This document shows, in pieces, positions 43,361-52,980 of a stretch of 64,000 bases of DNA (position 1 is the first letter of the stretch; every line of letters begins with the position of its first letter). The DNA lies in NCBI GenBank assembly GCA_002753225.1, contig PDZS01000004.1:122498-186497 (forward strand), read 5' to 3'. This stretch comes from Deltaproteobacteria bacterium YD0425bin51. GTDB taxonomy: Bacteria; Desulfobacterota; Desulfobacteria; Desulfobacterales; YD0425bin51. A program made the position numbers and the translations under genes. Below the pieces are notes generated by a model. The model saw only the letters and a list, made by a program, of their open reading frames with translations, searched no databases and was not told the DNA's origin.

Positions 43361-44706
43361 TAGGATGGTTTCTGAATTTTATATTTTTTCATTTTATTAT
43401 ATAATGTAGAACGGTCTATCTCTAAAATTTTTGAAACTTTTGCAATATTCCATTCATTTTTTTGCAATATCCCTAAAATATGTGTTTTTTCAATTTCTTT
43501 TAAGGAATTTGTTTTAGGTTCTACACAAATATATTCAGGTCTAAAGATTGGCAGATCCTGAGGTAAAATTTTTTCTGTTTTAGCAACTACAACAGATCTT
43601 TCGATTGCATTTTCTAATTCCCTTATATTTCCTGGCCATTCATAGAGCATCATTTCATCCATAGCTTCACGCGTAATGCGAGTTATTGGTTTATTCATCT
43701 CTTGAGCAAAACGATGTAAAAAATGATCTGCAAGTAGTGGAATGTCCTCTTTTCTCTCCCTTAAAGAGGGCATCTTAAAAGATATAATATTTAACCTGTA
43801 ATAAAGGTCTTCCCTGAATATTCCAGCTTTTATAGCTTCTTCAAGATTTCTATTAGTTGCTGCAATGACTCTAAAATCAGCTTCTATAGCCTGTACACCT
43901 CCCACTCGATAAAACATATGATCTTCAAGAACTCTTAATAGATCAATTTGCATTCTCATACTTATTTCACCAATTTCATCTAAAAATAAAGTCCCTTTGT
44001 CAGCAAGTTCTAATCTTCCTTTTTTAGTAGCTTTTGCATCTGTAAAAGCTCCTTTTTGATAACCAAACAGTTCACTTTCCATCAAATGCTCCGGAATAGC
44101 ACCACAATTAACGCCAACAAATGGTCCATCCTTTCTTTGGCTGTTTGTGTGTATTGCTTTTGCAGCAAGTCCTTTTCCTGTTCCTGTTTCACCAGTTATT
44201 AAAATAGTGGAGTCAGTTTCAGAAACAGATTGAATCAAGTCAAATATTTCCTGCATTACCCTGGATTGACCAATCATGCTTTCAAATCTATCTCTATCTT
44301 TACATTGTTCTTTTAAATATAAATTTTCTTTAGCTTGAGCCTGATTGTCTATAATTTTTTCTATAAGAACTCCAAGTTCATTTGGATCAAAAGGCTTCAG
44401 TAAATAATCAAAAGCCCCTTTTTTCATTGCTTCAATTGCACTTGTAATGGAACCATATGCTGTAATCATAACAATTGCTGTATCTGTATCCATCTCACGT
44501 ACAAAGCTTAGTAATTCCAAACCGCTCATTCCCTCCATTTTGATGTCAACTAAAAGGATATCAAACCTGCTTTGTTTAAACAGCTGCAATGCTTCTTCAC
44601 CGCTTGAAGCAGTCTTTACGCTATGACCATCGCGCTCAAGCCATCCTGCAAGAGACTCTCGCATAATCAGCTCATCATCAACAATGAGAATTTTTGTGGT
44701 TTTCAT
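43360..44706 (-). CDS. NtrC-family sigma-54-dependent response regulator
   Basis: The 448-residue protein has a receiver domain (phospho-acceptor Asp54 in LLVDIKM), an AAA+ central domain (Walker A GETGTGKG at 172-179, Walker B TLFLDEIGE) and a Fis-type helix-turn-helix (WNIAKVSKILEIDRSTLYNKMKKY). The sigma-54 contact loop reads GAFTDA (219-224) rather than GAFTGA, a natural variant. It should activate sigma-54 promoters when phosphorylated by the kinase encoded just upstream. It precedes the archaemetzincin, binding-protein and hybrid kinase genes on the same strand, which may be part of its regulon. No clear -24/-12 promoter was found nearby. Confidence 0.93.
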   Translation of the reverse strand: MKTTKILIVDDELIMRESLAGWLERDGHSVKTASSGEEALQLFKQSRFDILLVDIKMEGMSGLELLSFVREMDTDTAIVMITAYGSITSAIEAMKKGAFDYLLKPFDPNELGVLIEKIIDNQAQAKENLYLKEQCKDRDRFESMIGQSRVMQEIFDLIQSVSETDSTILITGETGTGKGLAAKAIHTNSQRKDGPFVGVNCGAIPEHLMESELFGYQKGAFTDAKATKKGRLELADKGTLFLDEIGEISMRMQIDLLRVLEDHMFYRVGGVQAIEADFRVIAATNRNLEEAIKAGIFREDLYYRLNIISFKMPSLRERKEDIPLLADHFLHRFAQEMNKPITRITREAMDEMMLYEWPGNIRELENAIERSVVVAKTEKILPQDLPIFRPEYICVEPKTNSLKEIEKTHILGILQKNEWNIAKVSKILEIDRSTLYNKMKKYKIQKPS

Positions 44707-44724
44707 TTTTTCCCCTTATTGTTG

Positions 44725-46248
44725 TTATGTTGGTTTTACTGGAATTTCTATATCAAAGGTTGTACCTTCTTCTTTGTTTGATCTAATATGAATGGTTCCT
44801 CCATGTTCCTGAACTATACCATAAGCAACTGATAGGCCAAGTCCAACACCTTTACTTTTCTTTTTAGTTGTAAAAAAAGGTTCAAAAATTTTTTGGATAT
44901 TTTCTGGAGGTATTGATATTCCATTATCATTAAAAGATAGGATAACCTTATCATTTGATAGTGAATGTTCTGTTTTAATTCTTAATAATTTGTTACCATT
45001 ATTAGTTTCCATTGCTTCGACAGCATTTGAAATGATATTCATGAAGACTTGCTGGAGTTGATCTTCTGAACCTATTATTTCAGGGAGCGTAGGAGATAAT
45101 ATGCTTTCAACTTTGACTCCATTTATCTTTATGATATTTGAATTTACAAGAAGAGTCCGTTCAATAAGCCTTGTAATATCAACTTTCTTTAATTCCATTT
45201 TTGATTGTCTGGAAAATGAAAGAAGATTTGACACAATTCTGCCTATTCGTCTCGTCTCTGTTTCCATTATATCAAGATATTGGTTTAATTTACTTTTTTC
45301 CTCTCGAAAATCCCCTTCTTTTAGTATTCTTTTTATCAGCAGAGTAAAATTTAAAAGTCCAGCTATTGGGTTGTTAAGTTCATGTACTACTGATGCTGAT
45401 AATTTACCAAGTGACGCCATTTTGTCTTGATGAAGGAGTTGCTCATGAGTCTCTTTTAGTTGTCTTGTACGTTCTTCAACCATTTGTTCAAGTCGTCTTG
45501 TAAGTTCATCATCCTCTTTTTTTCTCTTTGTAATATCTCTGCTTATTTCAATAAATTTTGAAAGCTTGCCTGTTTTTTTCCAGATTGGGAATATGCTTAC
45601 TTCGATATAACGCTCCTCTCCATTGCTATCAAGACGTTTTAAAACACGGTGCAAATGCTTTTTACCTAGAGAAATTTCATTGAGAGGGCAGGCAATTTGA
45701 TCGCATGTCCGGTTAGTTTTTTTAAGTATTTCGTAACAGTTTTTACCTATAACATCATTCCGTTTAAAGCCCATTTCTTTAAGAAAAGATTCGTTTACTT
45801 CAACAATCTTTCTTGTTGGAGAAATAACCAAAATAAAATCTTGAATTCCATTTAATATGGTTTCTATTTCAATATTTCTGTCCCGTAATTTTCGTTCTTC
45901 AATTGCAATTCCCCGCCAAAATAGTTCAAAAACAGGGTATGCTATAATACGTATGGTTACAGGTTTTGTTTTTAAAATATCATCTAATATCTCTTTTTCA
46001 GGTCTTAAAATTATTAAAAGATGAACATTATATTCTGGCTTATAAAGCTCATGATAATCTTTGAAGGTTTTAAGCTTCAATTTTTTAGCCAAAGATATTG
46101 CAAGAGCTTTAGGATTAGGATCAACCACATACAAAATTCTAGCTGCTCCAGCCCATTTATCATAGTCAACAGTAGTCTTTTTTAAAACTTCCTTACAGAA
46201 TGCTCCTCCGCCAATAAGAGCAATATTCATTATTTTTGTATCAGTCAT
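44725..46248 (-). CDS. PAS sensor histidine kinase with N-terminal Rossmann-like domain
   Basis: The 507-residue soluble kinase has no transmembrane segment. Residues 1-115 look like a nucleotide-binding Rossmann domain of the oxidoreductase type (MNIALIGGGAFCKEVL, ILYVVDPNPKALAISLAKKL). They are followed by a PAS domain (about 125-245, with a cysteine-bearing NRTCDQIACPL insert), a coiled coil, an H-box with His289 in VVHELNNPIAG, and HATPase_c (GVGLGLSVAYGIVQEHGG). It probably senses a cytoplasmic metabolite or redox cofactor and phosphorylates the NtrC-type regulator encoded 18 bases downstream. Start at 46248 with AAGGA upstream; an ATG at 46230 is an alternative. Confidence 0.9.
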   Translation of the reverse strand: MTDTKIMNIALIGGGAFCKEVLKKTTVDYDKWAGAARILYVVDPNPKALAISLAKKLKLKTFKDYHELYKPEYNVHLLIILRPEKEILDDILKTKPVTIRIIAYPVFELFWRGIAIEERKLRDRNIEIETILNGIQDFILVISPTRKIVEVNESFLKEMGFKRNDVIGKNCYEILKKTNRTCDQIACPLNEISLGKKHLHRVLKRLDSNGEERYIEVSIFPIWKKTGKLSKFIEISRDITKRKKEDDELTRRLEQMVEERTRQLKETHEQLLHQDKMASLGKLSASVVHELNNPIAGLLNFTLLIKRILKEGDFREEKSKLNQYLDIMETETRRIGRIVSNLLSFSRQSKMELKKVDITRLIERTLLVNSNIIKINGVKVESILSPTLPEIIGSEDQLQQVFMNIISNAVEAMETNNGNKLLRIKTEHSLSNDKVILSFNDNGISIPPENIQKIFEPFFTTKKKSKGVGLGLSVAYGIVQEHGGTIHIRSNKEEGTTFDIEIPVKPT

Positions 46249-46326
46249 GTTGAATATATCCTTATATTTTGATAAGACTATTATTTATAGGCAAAATTCA
46301 TACAATGCAACAATTTTGAAATTGGA

Positions 46327-49300
46327 ATGAAACTGAAATCATTTATTTTAATAATATTACTTTGTATAGTTACCGATCTTTTTGCAGAAGACTCTATTAA
46401 AACTAAAGATCCCCTTGTTATTGCTATTTCTACAGATTATAAACCCCTTTGTTTTTTAAACGCTGATAGTAAACCTGCTGGCATATTTGTAGATATTTGG
46501 CGTCTATGGTCTGAAAAAACAGGAAATAAAATCGAATTTCTTGCAAGTAACTTTAATGATTCCTTCAATAACCTTAAAAATCATAAAGCAGATATTCATT
46601 CAGGAATGATTTACAGTGATGCACGTTCAGAATGGATCACTTTTTCTCAGCCTATTTATGAATCTTCATCTTGCTTTTTTTATTCAACTAAATCAGAGAA
46701 AAATAATAGAAACATTGAATTCGCAGGGGAAAAAATTGGAGCAAGCCAAGGTTCATTTACTGAAGATTATCTGCGTAAAAATTATACTAAATCTCAAATA
46801 GTTACATTTACAAGTAGAGAGAAAATGTTAAGAGCACTTATTAACAAAGATATAAGAGCATTATTGGGAGATTATAATTCTATAGAATCATTATCAAACG
46901 ATCTTGGATTATCAGGAGAAATCAGAGCTGATAATAACATGGTTTTTACAAGAACACTTTATGCAGGAGTTTTAAAAGAAAATAAAGAACTTATTTCCCT
47001 TGTTGACAAAGGATTTAATGCCATATCAAATCAGGAGCTTGAAGAAATAGAAAAGCTCTGGATACAGGATTCAGAAAAACGCTATTATAAAACAAGTAAT
47101 AGAAAAATACGTCTGACTGCTAAAGAAGAAGCATGGCTAAAATCTCATAGGAAGTTACGGTTTGCATTTCTAATTGATTTTCCCCCTTTAATGTTTTTAG
47201 AAGATAACACTTACAAAGGAATTAATATTGATTATTTAAAAATTATAAGCAAATTTACAGGTATAGAATTTGAAACAATTCCTGTTATTACTAATGAATT
47301 GGATTTAAAAGCAAAAGCTTTAGAGGTTGATATTTTCCCAACTTTTAAAGTTTCAGATCGCGAACCATATACAAATTTCACCAATCCTTTTATGTATAAT
47401 AACAGAGTAATAATAACCAGAAGTAGCGATAGTTCTTTTATAACAAACCTGAATATTTTTAATGGTAAAAAAGCTGCAATTGTAAAAGGACTAAAGATTT
47501 ATAAAAAAACTTTTGAAGAATATCCTAAAATCAAACTTATTGAAAAGACAACACTCCTTGGTGCTTTGGAATCTGTATCGAAATCTGAAGCAGATGTTTA
47601 TGTCGGAGGGATGATAGTAGAACCTTTTCTTATTCAGAAGAATAATCTGTTTAATCTGAAAATTGCAGGAGTCATGGATTTCCCTCCAGTGCCTTATATG
47701 TTTGGAGTTAGAAAAGATTATCCTGAACTTATTGGAATTTTAAATAAAGCCATTGCATTGGTTACTAAAGAAGAACAAAAATTAATTACTCAAAAATACT
47801 TTAGCGTTAAGTTCGAGTATAAAACAGATTGGTACGAAATATTAAAATGGTCAGCATTTATATCAAGTATTTTTATCGTTATTCTTGGAATAAGTCTTTT
47901 ATGGAACCGGCGCCTTGCAAATGAAATTAATATGCGCAAGAGCACTGAAAATGAATTAAAAAAAGCAAAAGAAACAGCAGAAAGAGCAACAAGAATCAAA
48001 AGTGAATTTCTTGCCAATATGAGCCATGAAATAAGAACACCAATGAATGCTATTATGGGAATGTCAAAATTGCTACTTGAAAATGAGCACAGTTCTCAAC
48101 AAAAAAAATATTTAAATATTATCAATTCAGCGGCTGATAATTTATTGATTATTATTAATGATATTTTAGACATATCAAAAATTGAAGCCAATAAAATTGA
48201 ATTTGATTATCAAAATATCAATATTTATGAAGTAGTTAATGACATAAAAAATATTTTACACCTGCCAGCTTTTAACAAAGGGATTAAATTAATTGGTGAG
48301 GTAGATAAAGATTTGCCTTTCATTAGAACAGATCCCATACGTCTAAAACAGATCATTTTGAATCTTGGCAACAATGCAGTCAAATTTACAGAACGTGGCG
48401 AAGTTTCTATTAATGTTAGATCTGTAAAAGAGACTGATACCAATATTACACTTTCTATAAGTGTAATAGATACAGGTATTGGAATTCCAAAAGGAAAAAA
48501 AGAGCTATTATTTCAGCCTTTTTTACAACTTTCCAATGATATGACCAAGAAAAATCATGGTACAGGTCTTGGACTTGTTATTTCTAAAAGACTTGTTGAA
48601 CTTATGGGAGGAATAATTAATGTTGAAAGTGAAGAAGGCAAGGGATCAACTTTTTGTTTTGTGATTACTTTTGAAAAAGGATCTTCAGGAAATGCTTTGG
48701 AATATGAGGATTATATTACTGATATAAACAATATAAATGAAAATTTAAAAATTCTTGTAGCAGAGGACAATCTTTTCAATCAAGAAGTTATAAAGGGATT
48801 TATAAAAAAACATAAGTTAACTATGGTTCTAAATGGGGAAAAAGTTATTGAAATACTAAAAGAAAATACTTTTGATATAATACTTATGGATATTCAAATG
48901 CCTCTGATGGATGGGATCACAGCCACTAAAATAATAAGAGATAAAAATTCAAATGTTTTAAATCATGATATACCAATTGTTGCTATGACAGCGTATGCTA
49001 TGAAGGAAGACATAGACTTATGTTTTAAAAGTGGAATGAATGGTTATATAAGTAAACCCATTAGTTCTAAAAAGCTAAACCTTGAATTGATAAAAGTATT
49101 GGGTATAAAACCAGGAAAAAGAGGAAATAATCAAGAAATAAATTCTAAAAACAATCAATTTAATTCATTGTCTATCATGCAGTTAGTAAATAATGATATC
49201 GGGTTGGCATTAAATATAACAGAAATTTTTGTAAATAATTATATTGATATCATAACAGAAGTGAAAAATGCAATTAATAATAATGACGCTGAAAAACTTG

Positions 49301-49509
49301 AAATAAAATCTTATAAGTTAAAAGGAGAAATTGGTTATTTTTCAGATTTTGGAAGAGAATTAGCATTCAAACTACAGCAAATGGGTAAAAATAAGGATTT
49401 ATTAAATGCAAATGATATTTATGAGGAATTAAAAAAAGAAGTAGAAACATTAATCCCTCTACTAAAGGATTTTGTCGAAAAAAATAGAAACTTCACGAAA
49501 AATTTATAA
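46327..49509 (+). CDS. BvgS-like hybrid histidine kinase with two SBP_bac_3 domains and degenerate HPt
   Basis: The 1060-residue protein has a signal peptide (1-20) and two tandem periplasmic SBP_bac_3 domains (about 28-250 and 275-500). One transmembrane helix (about 517-535) follows, then HisKA with His567 in SHEIRTPMN, HATPase_c (GTGLGLVISKRLVELMGG), a receiver with Asp855 in IILMDIQMP, and a C-terminal HPt-like helical domain (about 960-1060). In the HPt the expected A-H-x-L-K-G reads SYKLKG: Tyr996 stands where the phosphorylated His belongs. The phosphorelay therefore probably cannot pass through this domain. It is transcribed divergently from the PAS kinase across a 78-base gap. Amino acids or other small metabolites are the likely ligands. 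Confidence 0.93.
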   Translation: MKLKSFILIILLCIVTDLFAEDSIKTKDPLVIAISTDYKPLCFLNADSKPAGIFVDIWRLWSEKTGNKIEFLASNFNDSFNNLKNHKADIHSGMIYSDARSEWITFSQPIYESSSCFFYSTKSEKNNRNIEFAGEKIGASQGSFTEDYLRKNYTKSQIVTFTSREKMLRALINKDIRALLGDYNSIESLSNDLGLSGEIRADNNMVFTRTLYAGVLKENKELISLVDKGFNAISNQELEEIEKLWIQDSEKRYYKTSNRKIRLTAKEEAWLKSHRKLRFAFLIDFPPLMFLEDNTYKGINIDYLKIISKFTGIEFETIPVITNELDLKAKALEVDIFPTFKVSDREPYTNFTNPFMYNNRVIITRSSDSSFITNLNIFNGKKAAIVKGLKIYKKTFEEYPKIKLIEKTTLLGALESVSKSEADVYVGGMIVEPFLIQKNNLFNLKIAGVMDFPPVPYMFGVRKDYPELIGILNKAIALVTKEEQKLITQKYFSVKFEYKTDWYEILKWSAFISSIFIVILGISLLWNRRLANEINMRKSTENELKKAKETAERATRIKSEFLANMSHEIRTPMNAIMGMSKLLLENEHSSQQKKYLNIINSAADNLLIIINDILDISKIEANKIEFDYQNINIYEVVNDIKNILHLPAFNKGIKLIGEVDKDLPFIRTDPIRLKQIILNLGNNAVKFTERGEVSINVRSVKETDTNITLSISVIDTGIGIPKGKKELLFQPFLQLSNDMTKKNHGTGLGLVISKRLVELMGGIINVESEEGKGSTFCFVITFEKGSSGNALEYEDYITDINNINENLKILVAEDNLFNQEVIKGFIKKHKLTMVLNGEKVIEILKENTFDIILMDIQMPLMDGITATKIIRDKNSNVLNHDIPIVAMTAYAMKEDIDLCFKSGMNGYISKPISSKKLNLELIKVLGIKPGKRGNNQEINSKNNQFNSLSIMQLVNNDIGLALNITEIFVNNYIDIITEVKNAINNNDAEKLEIKSYKLKGEIGYFSDFGRELAFKLQQMGKNKDLLNANDIYEELKKEVETLIPLLKDFVEKNRNFTKNL

Positions 49510-49580
49510 ATTTTTTATAAAATCTTTATTTATATCTGTTACTATATTTACAATAACAATTTTAATTTGGAGGTGTTTTT

Positions 49581-50960
49581 ATGATTAGGTATTGGAAGTT
49601 TTTTATCGTTTTATTTTTGATAGCAGGCTTTTTAATATGCCCTAAAGGCGCATATGCATGGAATGATGATATGCATTATTATTTAACCTATTATCTTGCT
49701 AAGAAGGTTGGTTTTGATGATAAGACTGCAGGACAAATAGCTGGAGCCGACTTATATACTGATTATCATCCATGGATGGAAGCCAATAAAAGTCAGACAC
49801 ACTTTGGACGGGAGCAAAAACGATTATGGCATTTCCCGAAATGGGCAAGTGTTAGCTCGCCAGATACAGAGAAGGATAGTTTTTTTTCTCAAATAAATCT
49901 ATATAATGCGCTTGATTCCTGTGATATTTTTTCCTTCGGCATAGCGCTTCATTGTTTTCAAGATTCTTGGTCACATGCTGGATATGGATTTGAAATAGGC
50001 CATGGATATGATGGTCATACACCAGACATGCCTTATAATTACACTGGCAAGGCTTGGGAAACGGCAAAAAAAACTTACGAACACTTAAAAAAGCTTTATG
50101 CTTTAAGAAATACTAAGGATTGCGACAAATGTCCTGATATTGAAAAGTTAAAAAAATTTCTTTTCGGTATTTTTGAATACAATCCAGGCTATACATGTCA
50201 AGAATGCATTATTGATTGTGGTCAATTTGATAAGGCTGTTGATGCGATGTGTGAAAATTGGCTCAATAAATGGGAGTATGGAAAGGGAGATAATTTTAAA
50301 CGCGATAAAATAATTAAGGCTTACGAAAATGATTATGGGTTTGACTTTGAGAAGAGGATTTCATTTTATGGACTCCCTATTGGTGATAAATCTTCAACAG
50401 ATTTAGATTTTTCAAAACTTGATATGTGCTCAAAAGAGGATTCTTTTCCAGAAATGCCGACTAAAAATACATTGCCTCCTAATTCAGATGAATATGGGTC
50501 AATATTAACTGAAGGATTATCTTCTGTAAATCTTATAGACAAAATGTTTAAAAAATCAGAATTATTCAGATTGAATGACAAAAAAGTAAGAGCTGCTATA
50601 TCAGACGAAGCAGGTCTTCAAAAAATTATGGAATATGCTGTTAGAACTCCTGGTACAGCTCTTGAATTATTGTATTATTTTGATCCAATTAATATGGATG
50701 AAAAAAAAATAAAGGAATACTTGTATTCCTATTTAAATTCAAAGGATCGTAATATCAGGATGATTGCGGCAATAGTTTTAGAACACGATTATAATGACAG
50801 CAAAGCCAAACAACTTCTGTCTAATGAATATGCTAATGCATCTCCTATAGATAAAGAAGATCCTGCTTCTATAATCAATTGGGGAAAAGATAGTCTTCAA
50901 GAGATAGAAAAAGACACAAAGAACGGTAATATAGATGACCAGCCAAATGATAATAAGTAG
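49581..50960 (+). CDS. Secreted phospholipase C/S1-P1 nuclease-like protein (DUF6765-like)
   Basis: The 459-residue protein has a clear signal peptide ending AYA, so the mature protein would start with Trp27 (WNDDMHYYLTYYLA). A mature N-terminal Trp followed by a nearby His is the hallmark of zinc-dependent phospholipase C and S1/P1 nucleases, where Trp1 binds zinc. Further likely ligands are His124, Asp128 and His132 in HCFQDSWSHAG. A cysteine cluster (CDKCP, CQECIIDCGQ) lies around 180-225. The C-terminal 100 residues resemble HEAT-type helices. The gene has a strong GGAGG site and its own terminator. The substrate is unknown; hydrolysis of a phosphoester in the cell envelope is inferred. 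Confidence 0.72.
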   Translation: MIRYWKFFIVLFLIAGFLICPKGAYAWNDDMHYYLTYYLAKKVGFDDKTAGQIAGADLYTDYHPWMEANKSQTHFGREQKRLWHFPKWASVSSPDTEKDSFFSQINLYNALDSCDIFSFGIALHCFQDSWSHAGYGFEIGHGYDGHTPDMPYNYTGKAWETAKKTYEHLKKLYALRNTKDCDKCPDIEKLKKFLFGIFEYNPGYTCQECIIDCGQFDKAVDAMCENWLNKWEYGKGDNFKRDKIIKAYENDYGFDFEKRISFYGLPIGDKSSTDLDFSKLDMCSKEDSFPEMPTKNTLPPNSDEYGSILTEGLSSVNLIDKMFKKSELFRLNDKKVRAAISDEAGLQKIMEYAVRTPGTALELLYYFDPINMDEKKIKEYLYSYLNSKDRNIRMIAAIVLEHDYNDSKAKQLLSNEYANASPIDKEDPASIINWGKDSLQEIEKDTKNGNIDDQPNDNK

Positions 50961-50975
50961 ATAAAAAAATAATAT

Positions 50976-51017
50976 GGCTTGAATCGAGTTCTTATCCCCT
51001 CGGTTCAAGCCTTTTTT
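50976..51017 (+). terminator. Rho-independent terminator, usable from both sides
   Basis: A 13-bp stem (50976-50988 with 50999-51011, one G-T wobble), a 10-base loop and a run of six T at 51012-51017 on the plus strand. It closes the phospholipase C-like gene. The right half lies within the last codons of the convergent trmJ gene. On the minus strand an AT-rich T-run also follows, so it may terminate both. Confidence 0.9.
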
Positions 51018-51726
51018 GGCCATACCAATTTATCTGTCTGCATATTCCCCGAATCATTTTAACTTCTTTTGCTGTAATATTTATTCTTGTGAAAAAATCT
51101 CTTAGCCCTTTCATCCAATAGTCTGCATTATCTGCTTTTATAAAAGATATTTTTATCATAATATCTTTAAGTTCATCATACATTGGATCAAGCTCAAATC
51201 TTGTTGCAAGTCTTGGTACAAATTCTTCAGTATCTTTATTCATGCTTGCTGAAAAAAATTCATAGCATGCAATCATTACTGCTTGAGCTAAATTTAGGGA
51301 GGAGAAATCACAGGTTGGAATAGTTATAACTTCATGACAAAGTCTTAAATCAGCACTGGAAAGTCCTTTATTTTCAGGACCAAACAGTATTGCAATCTCA
51401 TTGTTTTGGGAAATATTTATTATTTTTTCAAAAACTTTAGATATAGATTTTCTAGTCTCTCTTTTTTTACCAGTCCTAGCTGTTGTTCCAATTATATAAC
51501 CAAAAGGAGAAAGGGCTACTCTAAGGCTGTCGTATATTGCAATATTTTTAACAACATCTGCTGCCACATGAGTAGCCATTTTAGATACTTTAGATAGATC
51601 ATATTCTAAAGGTTCAACTACAATTAGTTTTGATATCCCCATATTTAACATAGCTCTTGCAGAAGCCCCGATATTTTCTGAATATCTAGGCTTATTAAGA
51701 ACAATTGTAATATGGTCAAGGCTCAT
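50992..51726 (-). CDS. trmJ: tRNA (cytidine/uridine-2'-O-)-methyltransferase TrmJ
   Basis: The 244-residue SPOUT-class methyltransferase has motif 1 as RYSENIGASARAMLNMG, motif 2 as ILFGPENKGLS, and motif 3 as FSSLNLAQAVMIACYE, followed by the short C-terminal helical extension of the TrmJ branch. TrmJ methylates the 2'-OH of nucleotide 32 in tRNA anticodon loops, as a dimer with a trefoil-knot SAM site. It sits 23 bases downstream of ndk on the same strand, in a housekeeping run (J-domain protein, ndk, trmJ). The last codons overlap the terminator shared with the convergent gene. Confidence 0.93.
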   Translation of the reverse strand: MSLDHITIVLNKPRYSENIGASARAMLNMGISKLIVVEPLEYDLSKVSKMATHVAADVVKNIAIYDSLRVALSPFGYIIGTTARTGKKRETRKSISKVFEKIINISQNNEIAILFGPENKGLSSADLRLCHEVITIPTCDFSSLNLAQAVMIACYEFFSASMNKDTEEFVPRLATRFELDPMYDELKDIMIKISFIKADNADYWMKGLRDFFTRINITAKEVKMIRGICRQINWYGQKRLEPRG

Positions 51727-51749
51727 GATGAATATAATATTTCTAAAAA

Positions 51750-52163
51750 TTACACTATGTCTAAATCACAAAAAAAGTATTTTATTTCAGAAACTGCTGT
51801 TTCAGGAGCGTCAGAACCATGAACTATATTTTTCTCTATATCTGTAGCAAAATCTTTTCTTATTGTTCCTTCTTTAGCTTCTAGATAATTTGTTGCTCCC
51901 ATAAGTTCTCTATTTTTTGCAATAACATTTTCTCCTTCAAGAACCATGACAACTATAGGACCAGATGACATGAACGTTGTAAGGCTTTCAAAAAATTTTT
52001 TACTTTTATGTACAGCATAAAATCCTTCTGCCTCTTTTTTAGTAAGCCAGAGCATTCTCATCGCAGCAATTTTTATTCCATTTTTTTCAAATCTTCTTAT
52101 TACTTCTCCAATAAGCCCTTTGCTTACTCCATCTGGTTTTATGATTGATAATGTTTTCTCCAT
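51750..52163 (-). CDS. ndk: Nucleoside diphosphate kinase
   Basis: The 137-residue protein is of normal Ndk length and conserved throughout: [16 protein letters not shown] at the N-terminus, and the active-site block [12 protein letters not shown] with the phosphorylated His115. It balances NTP and dNTP pools by a ping-pong transfer of the gamma-phosphate. A Shine-Dalgarno-like AAAGGAAAAA lies upstream. It follows the J-domain protein gene by 17 bases and precedes trmJ by 23, so the three are likely co-transcribed. Confidence 0.97.
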   Translation of the reverse strand: MEKTLSIIKPDGVSKGLIGEVIRRFEKNGIKIAAMRMLWLTKKEAEGFYAVHKSKKFFESLTTFMSSGPIVVMVLEGENVIAKNRELMGATNYLEAKEGTIRKDFATDIEKNIVHGSDAPETAVSEIKYFFCDLDIV

Positions 52164-52180
52164 AATTTTTTCCTTTCTTT

Positions 52181-52963
52181 TTAAACAATTTGTAGTTTAA
52201 GATAAACATCTCCACGATTATTAGGTTTGTTTTTGAATGGCAAGCCCATTTTTTTTATTTTTAATTTTGTACCAGGTCTTACACCTTTAGGAATATTAAT
52301 TGAGAGCTGCTTTCCATTTTCCCAATGGGGTAGATTAACATATATAGTAGCACCTTTTCTAGCTTGTTCTAATGTAATAATTAATTCATAGGTGACATCT
52401 TCCCCTTTTTCTCCAGTATCATCACCTTTCTCAGATTCATCATTTAATTGTAAGATTTTATTTACTAAAGCACCCCCTATCTTTTTAATATTATCTTTTA
52501 TAATTGATATCCCTTTTTGTAAATCAAAGTTAAAGGGTTTTAAAATTGAAAAGCCAGCAAAAAAGAAACCTGACTCTGTAGCTTTTTTCTTGTTAAAAAA
52601 TAGACTGTCTAAAAATTTATCATCAAAACGAAAACCTTGGGAATTGAATTCTTTTTGCATTTCAGAAAAAATTTCTTGAGCATAATTACTTGAAAAAAAA
52701 TCTTTAAATATTTCTTCCTGAGAATATCCAAATTTTGAACTAGATTGGTTAGCTTGTATAGCCTGATCATATTTTTTTCTTTTTTCAGGGTCAATTAAAA
52801 CGCTATAGGCTTCGCTTATAGTTTTAAAACGATCAGACATTTCAGTATTGTGAAGATTTTTATCAGGATGTGTTTCTATTGCAAGCTTTCTGTAAGCTTT
52901 CTTGATTTCATCAGGAGAAGAATCTTCTTGAATACCAAGAATCTTATAATAATCTTTATCCAT
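52181..52963 (-). CDS. J-domain protein (DnaJ/CbpA-like co-chaperone)
   Basis: The 260-residue protein has an N-terminal J domain ([23 protein letters not shown] at 32-34, [11 protein letters not shown]) and a C-terminal piece of the DnaJ substrate-binding domain ([16 protein letters not shown], then [21 protein letters not shown]). There is no zinc-finger domain and only one beta-domain, so it is shorter than DnaJ or CbpA. It would stimulate the ATPase of a DnaK-type Hsp70. The middle, about residues 80-180, is polar and low in complexity. It leads the ndk-trmJ run. Confidence 0.9.
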   Translation of the reverse strand: MDKDYYKILGIQEDSSPDEIKKAYRKLAIETHPDKNLHNTEMSDRFKTISEAYSVLIDPEKRKKYDQAIQANQSSSKFGYSQEEIFKDFFSSNYAQEIFSEMQKEFNSQGFRFDDKFLDSLFFNKKKATESGFFFAGFSILKPFNFDLQKGISIIKDNIKKIGGALVNKILQLNDESEKGDDTGEKGEDVTYELIITLEQARKGATIYVNLPHWENGKQLSINIPKGVRPGTKLKIKKMGLPFKNKPNNRGDVYLKLQIV

Positions 52964-52980
52964 TGAATACCCCTCTCTTT

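Noticed and set aside
46249..46326. Sigma-54 promoter between the divergent kinases
   Set aside because: A TTGCAT...TTTTGCC stretch is suggestive, but the invariant GG and GC elements are not at the required spacing.
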